Assembly: GCA_947500005.1 (NCBI GenBank)
Contig: CANMQJ010000001.1
Coordinates: 1 to 64,000, forward strand
Reading direction: 5' to 3'
Source: an uncultured Paracoccaceae bacterium
GTDB lineage: Bacteria; Pseudomonadota; Alphaproteobacteria; Rhodobacterales; Rhodobacteraceae
Length of the DNA: 64,000 nt
This document shows, one piece after another, positions 39,014-46,497 of this stretch. The notes beneath the pieces were generated by a model that saw only the letters and a list, made by a program, of their open reading frames with translations, was not told the DNA's origin and ran no database searches. Within the stretch, counting starts at the first letter, position 1. Each line of letters starts with the position of its first letter. The position numbers were made by a program, and so were the translations under genes.

Positions 39014-40010
39014 AGGCCGCGCAGGCCGCAAAGCTCTCGGCCATGTCCGCCAGGACTTGACCATAAAGGGCCGGCCCCGGCTCCCGTCCCGTGCCCAGCG
39101 GATCCAACGTAAAGACCCGCGTGTCACCACCTTCGATCGCCGTTTCGATCAGGGACGGGTTGAACTGCGGCTCCGTGAATGCACAGGCGACATTCGCCTC
39201 GGACACGCGTTCGCGCAAATCCGCCAGCTGCGCCGGGCTGGGATCGCCGGCGTCGCTTAAGGATACGGTTCCCGCGAGCGTCAGGCCAAAGCGCGTCTCG
39301 AAGTACTGATAGGCATCGTGAAAGGCGATGAAGGGGACGTCCCGCATCGGCTCGAGGCGTTCGGCAATCTCCTCTGCCTGTGCGTCCAGTGCGGCGCGGG
39401 CCGATTGTGCATTGGCGCGGTAGCGCTCCGCATTCTCCGGATCCAGGCGAGCCAGTTCCCCGGCCACTGCATCAAGCCAGCGCGCCGCATTGCGCGGGTC
39501 GAGCCATGCATGCGGATCAACGCCCTCGTGATCGTGCCCATCGCCCACGTGGTGCGCCTCGTCGTGACCATGATCGTCGTGCTCGTGGTCCCCGTGCCCG
39601 TGCTCATCATCGGCATGCTCTTCATGCTCGTGCTCGGCCTCATCATGCCCCTCGTGATCGACGCCTGCATGGCTGTCGCGATACATGAGCAGGACAGTGC
39701 CCTCGACCTTCAGGAGTTCCAGATGGCTCGCTTCGCCCGCGAGGTTCTCCAACGGTTTCTCCAACCAGGGCGTCAGCCCCTCGCCCATCCAGACAACCAG
39801 ATCGGCCTCCTGCAAGGCTCTCGCCTCGGAGGGCCGCATCGCGTAGCCATGAGGCGACGCGCCGGGCCGGACGATCAGATCGGGAGTTCCAACCCCTTCC
39901 ATCACCAGGGAAACAAGGGATTGAACCGGCGCGATGTCGGTGGCGACGCGAGGCGCCTCAGCCAGTGCGGGGGTGGCCAGCAGGCTGAAGAGAAGGCAGG
40001 TACGAAGCAT
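38997..40010 (-). CDS. znuA: zinc ABC transporter substrate-binding protein ZnuA
   Basis: SPHGYAMRPSEARALQEADLVVWMG; His/Asp/Glu-rich loop; VDPHAWLDPRNAARW; FIAFHDAYQYFETRFGL. Confidence 0.95.
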   Translation of the reverse strand: MLRTCLLFSLLATPALAEAPRVATDIAPVQSLVSLVMEGVGTPDLIVRPGASPHGYAMRPSEARALQEADLVVWMGEGLTPWLEKPLENLAGEASHLELLKVEGTVLLMYRDSHAGVDHEGHDEAEHEHEEHADDEHGHGDHEHDDHGHDEAHHVGDGHDHEGVDPHAWLDPRNAARWLDAVAGELARLDPENAERYRANAQSARAALDAQAEEIAERLEPMRDVPFIAFHDAYQYFETRFGLTLAGTVSLSDAGDPSPAQLADLRERVSEANVACAFTEPQFNPSLIETAIEGGDTRVFTLDPLGTGREPGPALYGQVLADMAESFAACAASIQQR

Positions 40011-40021
40011 GAGATCATCCT

Positions 40022-40036
40022 TGTTATAATATAACA
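40022..40036. promoter_or_regulatory. Zur box 1 (znuA side)
   Basis: TGTTATA-A-TATAACA perfect palindrome 12 bp from the znuA start. Confidence 0.7.
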
Positions 40037-40055
40037 TTCTATCGACTTGCTATCC

Positions 40056-40073
40056 GAGATGTTATTACATATC
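40056..40073. promoter_or_regulatory. Zur box 2 (zur/znuCB side)
   Basis: GAGATGTTATTACATATC, near-palindromic (GAxATGTxAT-xACATxTC). Confidence 0.65.
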
Positions 40074-40105
40074 AAGGCCCGATCGCGCCCAAACCCGAGT
40101 GTTTC

Positions 40106-40585
40106 ATGTCCACCATCGGTTTCGACCCGCATGACCACAGCAGTTGCATTGCCGAGGCCATCTCCGAGGCCGAGGCACGATGTGCCGCGCAGAAACTGCA
40201 CTTCACGCCGGTGCGCCGCCGCGTGCTCGAGATCCTGCTCGACCGCCACCGCGCGATGGGCGCCTATGAAATCCTCGAACAGCTTGCCGCCGAAGGGTTG
40301 GGCTCCCAGCCTCCGGTGGCCTACCGGGCGCTGGATTTCCTCGTACAGAACGGGTTCGCCCACCGGGTCGAACGGCTGAACGCTTATACCGCTTGCGCCC
40401 ATCCGACCGAGGATCACATCCCCGCCTTCCTCATATGCCGGTCCTGCAAGGCCGTCGCCGAGACCGAAACCGAACTGAGTCAGGGCCGTCTTGGCCAGGC
40501 GGCAAGCGCCGCAGGGTTTCAGATAGAGCGGGTCGTGGTCGAAGCCGAAGGGCTATGCCCCACCTGCGCCGGAGACGGCGCATGA
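40106..40585 (+). CDS. zur: Fur-family zinc uptake regulator Zur
   Basis: LHFTPVRRRVLEILLDRHRAMGAYEILEQLAAEGLGSQPPVAYRALDFLVQNGFAHRVERLNAYTAC; CRSCK and CPTCAG zinc ligands; next to znuCB. Confidence 0.92.
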   Translation: MSTIGFDPHDHSSCIAEAISEAEARCAAQKLHFTPVRRRVLEILLDRHRAMGAYEILEQLAAEGLGSQPPVAYRALDFLVQNGFAHRVERLNAYTACAHPTEDHIPAFLICRSCKAVAETETELSQGRLGQAASAAGFQIERVVVEAEGLCPTCAGDGA

Positions 40586-41328
40586 CCCCTGTCATCTCCG
40601 CCCGTGACCTAAGCGTGCATTTGGATGGCCGCCGGGTATTGCACGACGTGAATGTCGAGATTGCGCCCGGTGAAATCGTGACCATCGTGGGCCCGAACGG
40701 ATCGGGCAAATCCACCTTCCTGCGGGCGCTGATCGGCGCGGTACCGCTGACCTCGGGTCGCGTCGACCGCGCACCGGACCTGCGGATCGGATATGTACCG
40801 CAAAAACTCGCACTGGACGCGACTTTGCCGATCACGGTGCAGCGGTTCCTCTCGCTGCCGCACCGGATCGGCAAGGTCGAGGCCGCCGAGGCGCTGGCCC
40901 GCGCGGGCGCGCCAGATCTTGCAACGCGGCAATTGATGGACCTTTCCGGCGGCCAGTTCCAGCGTGTCCTGCTGGCGCGGGCCCTTTTGGAAAAGCCGCA
41001 ACTGCTGCTGCTTGACGAAGCCACGCAAGGCCTCGACCAGCCAGGCTCGGCCGCTTTTTATCAAAGAATAGAACAGGTCCGGCAGGAAATGGGTTGCGCG
41101 GTGGTGATGGTCAGCCACGACTTGCACGTGGTGATGGCGGCGTCGGACCGGGTACTGTGCCTCAACGGGCATATCTGCTGCCAGGGCACGCCCGAAGTCG
41201 TGGCGGATGCGCCGGAATACCGCGCACTGTTCGGCACCGGCACGCGTGGCGCCCTGGCGCTCTACCGTCACAAGCACAGCCATTCGCACGATCACCCCCA
41301 TGACCACAGCCACGCCGGAACCGAATGA
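40582..41328 (+). CDS. znuC: zinc ABC transporter ATP-binding protein ZnuC
   Basis: VGPNGSGKSTFLRALIGA; LSGGQFQRVLLARALLEKPQLLLLDEATQGLDQPG; His-rich tail HKHSHSHDHPHDHSH. Confidence 0.94.
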   Translation: MTPVISARDLSVHLDGRRVLHDVNVEIAPGEIVTIVGPNGSGKSTFLRALIGAVPLTSGRVDRAPDLRIGYVPQKLALDATLPITVQRFLSLPHRIGKVEAAEALARAGAPDLATRQLMDLSGGQFQRVLLARALLEKPQLLLLDEATQGLDQPGSAAFYQRIEQVRQEMGCAVVMVSHDLHVVMAASDRVLCLNGHICCQGTPEVVADAPEYRALFGTGTRGALALYRHKHSHSHDHPHDHSHAGTE

Positions 41329-42122
41329 TGCTGGACGATTTCATGATCCGCGCCGCGCTGGCAGGGCTGGGCGTGGCCATTGCGGCCGCCCCGTTGGGCT
41401 GTTTCGTTGTCTGGCGGCGCATGGCCTATTTCGGCGAGGCCACAGCCCACGCGGCGGTGCTGGGCGTGGCGCTGGCATTGGCGCTGTCGCTCCCCATTCT
41501 GCCCGCCGTGATTCTTGCCGCGCTGACAATGGCCTGGGCCGTGACGCTGCTGCGCGGACGCGGCTATGGGATGGACACGCTTCTGGGCGTGATGGCCCAT
41601 ACCGCGCTCGCGGCCGGGCTGGTCGCGGTCTCGCTGCTTTCGGATGTTCGGCTCGACCTGATGGGGTTCCTGTTCGGAGACATCCTGGCCGTGTCGAAAC
41701 AGGACCTTGGCGTGATCTGGGGCGGGGCCGCAGCGGTGGTCGCCCTGATGGCTTGGCGCTGGTCACCGCTGCTGCTCGCCACGCTCAACCCCGACCTTGC
41801 CCGTGCGGCCGGGATCGACCCCAGGCGCGAGGAATTGTGGTTGACGCTGTCACTGGCCCTGGTGGTTGCGGTCGCGATAAAGGTGGTGGGCGTGTTGCTG
41901 ATCGCCGCCTTGCTGGTGATCCCGGCGGCGGGGGCGCGCGGGCTGGTCAGAACGCCCGAGGCGATGGCGATGGGGGCCGGTGCGATCGGAGGGCTGGCGG
42001 CGCTTTCGGGGTTGTGGGCGGCTTACCTGTTCGACACGCCGGCGGGGCCGTCGATCGTCTGCGCGGCCTCTGCGCTATGCCTTGCGGGGATGCTCGCCGG
42101 GGCCCTGCGCGGACCCCGGTAG
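41325..42122 (+). CDS. znuB: zinc ABC transporter permease ZnuB
   Basis: ABC-3 permease: PLGCFVVWRRMAYFGEATAHAAVLGVAL; ATGA overlap with znuC. Confidence 0.94.
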   Translation: MMLDDFMIRAALAGLGVAIAAAPLGCFVVWRRMAYFGEATAHAAVLGVALALALSLPILPAVILAALTMAWAVTLLRGRGYGMDTLLGVMAHTALAAGLVAVSLLSDVRLDLMGFLFGDILAVSKQDLGVIWGGAAAVVALMAWRWSPLLLATLNPDLARAAGIDPRREELWLTLSLALVVAVAIKVVGVLLIAALLVIPAAGARGLVRTPEAMAMGAGAIGGLAALSGLWAAYLFDTPAGPSIVCAASALCLAGMLAGALRGPR

Positions 42123-42131
42123 CCTTTTGAA

Positions 42132-42566
42132 TCAAGGCCTTACATAGGCAAACCCCTGTTCCTGCAACTCGACCAGGCGGACGATGCCGGAGGGGACGAC
42201 GGTTGCCTCGTCCATCAGCTCGATCTCGTGCCCGGCCTTGGCGCTCATACCCTGGAGCGTGTTGCCGCAGGCGGCGAAGGAAAGCCCCTCGATCTCCATG
42301 CTCATCGCCACGATCCGGCTGGCCACAGGGCTGGTATCGGGGCGGAACATATGCAGGCCGGGGCCATAGGCCACCAGCTCGATCACGACGCTATCCCCTT
42401 GGGAATCATAGTAATTCTTGAGGTTCTGGACATTGTTCAGGGCCATGTTCATGACCTGCGGATCGTTCTGGTCGACATGGATGGCGACGTGGTGGCTTTG
42501 GCCTTCGGCAAGCGCCGTCGTGGCGGCGGACACCGCCAGAAAGGCGGCGGTCAGGATGGGTTTCAT
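42132..42566 (-). CDS. periplasmic DsrE-family protein
   Basis: Signal peptide MKPILTAAFLAVSAATTALA; DsrE-like VAIHVDQNDPQVMNMALNNVQNLKNYYDSQGDSVVIELVAYGPGLHM; conserved Cys in SFAACGNTLQGM. Confidence 0.85.
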   Translation of the reverse strand: MKPILTAAFLAVSAATTALAEGQSHHVAIHVDQNDPQVMNMALNNVQNLKNYYDSQGDSVVIELVAYGPGLHMFRPDTSPVASRIVAMSMEIEGLSFAACGNTLQGMSAKAGHEIELMDEATVVPSGIVRLVELQEQGFAYVRP

Positions 42567-42631
42567 GCGTGGTATCCTCCCTTTGGATAAAGGGAGGCTA
42601 AGGCATTTCCCGGGCTTCGTATAGAGGCGCG

Positions 42632-42650
42632 CGCATGTGTGAATGTGAGG
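42632..42650. promoter_or_regulatory. SoxR-like motif upstream of the dsrE-like gene
   Basis: CGCATGTGTGAATGTGAGG, 66 bp upstream of the ATG at 42566; matches the soxB-upstream motif at 12 of 13 positions. Confidence 0.45.
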
Positions 42651-42677
42651 GGCAGCGTACGCCGCATAGGGAAGAAA

Positions 42678-42725
42678 TTGACCGTTTTGTACGCAGGTTT
42701 CGGGGGTGATTGACCGTTTTGTACA
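42678..42725. repeat. two direct copies of ATTGACCGTTTTGTAC (42678-42693 and 42710-42725), 32 bp apart
   Basis: Identical 16-mers directly upstream of the Phd/YefM-like gene; second copy extends to TTTTGTACAAGG, which contains TGTACA. Confidence 0.85.
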
Positions 42726-42739
42726 AGGGGGTACCGCAG

Positions 42740-43141
42740 ATGCGATGCTCGGTTTCCGAGGCCCGGACCATGCTGGGCCAACTCGTCACCCGCGCCCAGG
42801 ACCCGCGCGAGGTGATCGTCCTGACCCGCCATGGAGAGCCGCTGGCCGCCATCGTCTCGATCGCCGAGGCGGAGCGGATCTGGGACCTGTCGGATGATGG
42901 CGCGGTGGGGTGGCGGCACCCGCTGAGCGGGCTGCGCGGATGGTGGCGCAGGCGGTCGCCGGTGCCGGGGATGGAGCCGGGGCCGAACGGCAGCTATGTG
43001 ACCGCGCGGGAGGCGGCGATCCAGGTCCGCAAGATCCAGATGACCCGCGCCGAGGAACGCCGGATCCTGCAGGCGGGCGGGCTGGAGCCGGTGGAAGGCG
43101 GAGAGCTTGCGGCGAAGCGGCGGCGGTGGTGGCTGTGGTGA
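42740..43141 (+). CDS. Phd/YefM-family antitoxin-like protein with a basic C-terminal extension (no toxin found)
   Basis: MRCSVSEARTMLGQLVTRAQDPREVIVLTRHGEPLAAIVSIAEAERIWDL is Phd/YefM-like; start trimmed from 42710; AAGGGGG upstream. Confidence 0.75.
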   Translation: MRCSVSEARTMLGQLVTRAQDPREVIVLTRHGEPLAAIVSIAEAERIWDLSDDGAVGWRHPLSGLRGWWRRRSPVPGMEPGPNGSYVTAREAAIQVRKIQMTRAEERRILQAGGLEPVEGGELAAKRRRWWLW

Positions 43142-43147
43142 GGGGGG

Positions 43148-43168
43148 CGGTGGGTTGGAAACCCACCG
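43148..43168. terminator. hairpin CGGTGGGTT-GGA-AACCCACCG
   Basis: Perfect 9-bp inverted repeat between two convergent genes. Confidence 0.65.
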
Positions 43169-43178
43169 TGGCGCGCGG

Positions 43179-43196
43179 GGGGCGGGGTGCCGCCCC
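43179..43196. terminator. hairpin GGGGCGG-GGTG-CCGCCCC
   Basis: Perfect 7-bp stem in tandem with the preceding hairpin. Confidence 0.5.
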
Positions 43197-43209
43197 TACG
43201 CATTTAAAT

Positions 43210-43803
43210 TTAATTTGGTCCGGGCGGCGTCCCCCCACTACCAGATTTCCCGCCGATTCTATTTGCTACGTTGACTAAAGCAGAAATCAACGCACCACCC
43301 TTATACTCAAACTCTTGACCAGATAGACTTTTCATATGCTCTCTTAGCAACTGCATCTTCAAGGCCGTTTCTTTTTCAAATATTTCCTCTTCGGTAAGTT
43401 CAGTTCCGTGGGCAGAAGCGGCCGAAACATCTTTGGCTATGATGCTGAGCTTCGAAAATTCGAGCCGCTGCCTGTTTATTCGCACAATTTCTGATATCAA
43501 TCGGCCAATTATATAACCACAAGTTTCGACAAGAGCCGCAGCTACCACCACAAACGGAAGCCGGGTTAGAAAAACTGTCCAAACGTTGACATCAGCATCA
43601 CGCCTCCATAGCTGAGTCAAATCAATCGCATTAGAGAATAATGCCGATAAAACGACAAACAAAATTACAACAAAAGGCATCGAAATACCAATATACCAGT
43701 AAATACTGCGATTTCCCTCCTTGACAAACCCCATTATTTCGCTTGGGAAAAGCCTAACCTCTCTGGTGAGTTCCTCTAGTTCGGTGCGCGCTTGTCGCTT
43801 CAC
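43210..43803 (-). CDS. two-TM membrane protein; probable 3' half of a split coiled-coil membrane gene
   Basis: TM segments IYWYIGISMPFVVILFVVLSALFSN and WTVFLTRLPFVVVAAALVETCGYIIGRLI; GTG start at 43803 lies right after an in-frame TGA and overlaps the upstream ORF by 50 nt. Confidence 0.65.
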   Translation of the reverse strand: MKRQARTELEELTREVRLFPSEIMGFVKEGNRSIYWYIGISMPFVVILFVVLSALFSNAIDLTQLWRRDADVNVWTVFLTRLPFVVVAAALVETCGYIIGRLISEIVRINRQRLEFSKLSIIAKDVSAASAHGTELTEEEIFEKETALKMQLLREHMKSLSGQEFEYKGGALISALVNVANRIGGKSGSGGTPPGPN

Positions 43804-44470
43804 CCCTCACGGATCTCAGCTCGTTTTGCCTGTTTTCTATTTCTTGATCTACGTCTTTGATCTTTTCCCTTGAGGCCGAAAGCTCCGCTCTTGCTTTCAG
43901 TAGCATTTCTTCGATTTCGGCGCGCTGCGCTTGTAGCTTCCCGACCTCGGACTGAATTGATTTTTCTTCTTCCTTCAACTCGGAGAAAGAGGCTTCACTT
44001 TCTGCCATTTTCCTTTCACGCTCCGACACCTTAGCCTCACGAGCGTCAAGTTGAATAATTTCACTTTCAAAATCCCGCAGCTCTTCAAGAGTAAGCCCCA
44101 CAACGCGAACAGAAATAATCTTAGTCTCGCTCAGGAACTTGCTTGGAGGACGAAACCGAAAACCTTTCGCCACTCTCCCGACCCCTGCAAAAGAATTTCC
44201 ATCGGTCACTCTCACCAGGTCCCGATGCCGCGAACCATCCAAACAAAACAACTCGACCTCAATTTCATTGAAGTTAGAGTACCCGCTTGTCTTGATCAAA
44301 ATATCCTGAATAAAAACAGGAACTTCAAAATTGAATTCATACCATCGGTGCTGGCCTGTCACATGCGCCAGATCATTAGCACTGTTAATTAGCTTTGTGG
44401 TCTTATTTCCTCGTTTTGAAAATAGGCTCACGTCCAGAGGATGAGGTGTTGGCAGAGCGTTCTCAGACAT
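43754..44470 (-). CDS. hypothetical protein: N-terminal beta-rich (discoidin-like?) domain plus C-terminal coiled coil
   Basis: HRWYEFNFEVPVFIQDILIKTSGYSNFNEIEVELFCLDG then a long Glu/Lys/Arg heptad region; low-GC locus; start at MSENALPTPH (44470). Confidence 0.65.
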   Translation of the reverse strand: MSENALPTPHPLDVSLFSKRGNKTTKLINSANDLAHVTGQHRWYEFNFEVPVFIQDILIKTSGYSNFNEIEVELFCLDGSRHRDLVRVTDGNSFAGVGRVAKGFRFRPPSKFLSETKIISVRVVGLTLEELRDFESEIIQLDAREAKVSERERKMAESEASFSELKEEEKSIQSEVGKLQAQRAEIEEMLLKARAELSASREKIKDVDQEIENRQNELRSVRGEATSAHRTRGTHQRG

Positions 44471-44599
44471 AAAAGTCGCACCTATGCTAAACAGTGCGCA
44501 CAACTCTACCTAAATATGGCCATTAAGCAATCGGTTACTCGTTCATCTAACAGCCGGGGCTGAAAGCACGGCGAGGACGGAAGATCAAACCTCCATCTA

Positions 44600-46402
44600 T
44601 CAACTATCCATCTTCAACGCCGAGATGAACGCCTCCTGCGGGATCTCGACCTTCCCGAACTGGCGCATCTTCTTCTTGCCGGCCTTCTGCTTTTCGAGCA
44701 GTTTGCGTTTCCGCGTGGCGTCGCCGCCATAGCATTTGGCGGTCACGTCCTTGCGCAGCGCCGAGAGGGTTTCGCGGGCGATGACCTTGCCTCCGATCGC
44801 GGCCTGGATCGGGATCTTGAACATGTGGCGGGGGATGAGGTCCTTGAGTTTCTCGCACATGGCGCGGCCGCGCATCTCGGCCCGGTCGCGGTGGACCATC
44901 ATCGACAGCGCGTCCACAGGCTCGTCATTGACCAGCACGGACATCTTGACGAGGTTGTCCTGCCGGTAGCCGATCATCTGGTAGTCGAAGCTGGCATAGC
45001 CCTTGGTGACCGATTTGAGCCGGTCGTAGAAGTCGAACACCACCTCGTTGAGCGGCAGGTCGTAGACGACGAGCGGGCGGGAGCCGGCATAGGTCAGCTC
45101 CATCTGGATGCCGCGGCGGTCCTGGCAGAGTTTGAGCACGTCGCCGAGATAGTCGTCGGGCACGAGGATGGTGGCCTTGATGCGCGGCTCCTCGACATGT
45201 TCGACCTTGGAGAGGTCGGGCATGTCCGCGGGGTTGTGCAGCTCGCGCATCTCGCCGTCCTTCATGAAGACATGGTAGACGACGGAGGGGGCGGTGGTGA
45301 TCAGCTCGATATCGTATTCGCGTTCGATCCGGTCGCGGATGACCTCGAGATGCAAAAGCCCGAGAAAGCCGCAGCGGAAGCCGAAGCCCAGCGCGGCGGA
45401 GCTTTCCATCTCGTAGGAGAAGCTGGCATCGTTGAGGGCCAGTTTCTCGATCGCGTCGCGCAGATCCTCGAACTCGGCCGAGTCGACGGGGAAGAGGCCG
45501 CAGAAGACGACCGGCACGGAGGGTTTGAAGCCCGGCAGCGCCTTGGTGCAGGGTTTCTTGTCATGGGTGATGGTGTCGCCAACCTTGGTGTCGCGGACCT
45601 GCTTGATCGAGGCGGTGATGAAGCCGATCTCGCCCGGGCCGAGCTCGTCCACCACGGTCATGGCGGGGCGGAAGACGCCGATGCGGTCGACGCCGTAGCG
45701 CGCGTCGGTCTGCATCATGCGGATCTGGTCGCCCTTCTTCATCACGCCGTCCATGATGCGCACGAGGACGACGACGCCGAGATAGGGGTCGTACCAGCTG
45801 TCGACCAGCATGGCCTTGAGCGGCGCGCTGCGGTCGCCTTTGGGCGCGGGCAGGCGGTGCACGATCGCCTCGAGCGTTTCGGTGATGCCCTGCCCGGTCT
45901 TGGCCGAGACGCGGATGGCGCCGGAAGCGTCGATGCCGATCACGTCCTCGATCTGTTCGGCCACGCGGTCGCAATCGGAGGCGGGCAGGTCGATCTTGTT
46001 GAGCACCGGCACGATCTCGTGGTCGGCGTCGATGGCCTGGTAGACATTGGCCAGCGTCTGCGCCTCGACCCCCTGGGTGCTATCGACGACCAGCAGCGAG
46101 CCCTCGACCGCGCGCATGGAGCGGGAGACCTCGTAGGCGAAATCGACATGGCCGGGCGTGTCGATGAGGTTGAGCACGTAGTTCTCGCCGCTCTGCGCGG
46201 TGTAGTCGATGCGCACGGTGTTGGCCTTGATGGTGATGCCGCGCTCGCGCTCGATATCCATCGCGTCGAGCATCTGCTCCTTCATGTCCCGCTCGGCGAC
46301 CGTGTTGGTCATCTGGATAAGCCGGTCGGCAAGCGTGGATTTCCCGTGGTCGATATGGGCCACGATGGAGAAATTGCGGATGTGGGACAGGGCTGTGCTC
46401 AT
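44600..46402 (-). CDS. lepA: elongation factor 4 (LepA)
   Basis: [35 protein letters not shown] ... VLNKIDLP ... [29 protein letters not shown]; start trimmed from 46684. Confidence 0.97.
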   Translation of the reverse strand: MSTALSHIRNFSIVAHIDHGKSTLADRLIQMTNTVAERDMKEQMLDAMDIERERGITIKANTVRIDYTAQSGENYVLNLIDTPGHVDFAYEVSRSMRAVEGSLLVVDSTQGVEAQTLANVYQAIDADHEIVPVLNKIDLPASDCDRVAEQIEDVIGIDASGAIRVSAKTGQGITETLEAIVHRLPAPKGDRSAPLKAMLVDSWYDPYLGVVVLVRIMDGVMKKGDQIRMMQTDARYGVDRIGVFRPAMTVVDELGPGEIGFITASIKQVRDTKVGDTITHDKKPCTKALPGFKPSVPVVFCGLFPVDSAEFEDLRDAIEKLALNDASFSYEMESSAALGFGFRCGFLGLLHLEVIRDRIEREYDIELITTAPSVVYHVFMKDGEMRELHNPADMPDLSKVEHVEEPRIKATILVPDDYLGDVLKLCQDRRGIQMELTYAGSRPLVVYDLPLNEVVFDFYDRLKSVTKGYASFDYQMIGYRQDNLVKMSVLVNDEPVDALSMMVHRDRAEMRGRAMCEKLKDLIPRHMFKIPIQAAIGGKVIARETLSALRKDVTAKCYGGDATRKRKLLEKQKAGKKKMRQFGKVEIPQEAFISALKMDS

Positions 46403-46497
46403 GGCTGGCGATATGCGCTGGTTTGGGGGTCTGGTCAAGGTGGGTTGATGGGGCGCGGGGCTGCGGTAGGGTGGTGTGGCGCAAGGGTGAGGGTGTG

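Noticed and set aside
37088-39130. 680-aa minus-strand ORF
   Set aside because: Antisense to soxS, soxR and the YeeE gene; shadow frame.
39520-39680. Low-complexity repetitive DNA (cgtgatcgtgcccatcg...)
   Set aside because: Explained by the His/Asp/Glu-rich loop of ZnuA, not a CRISPR or independent repeat.
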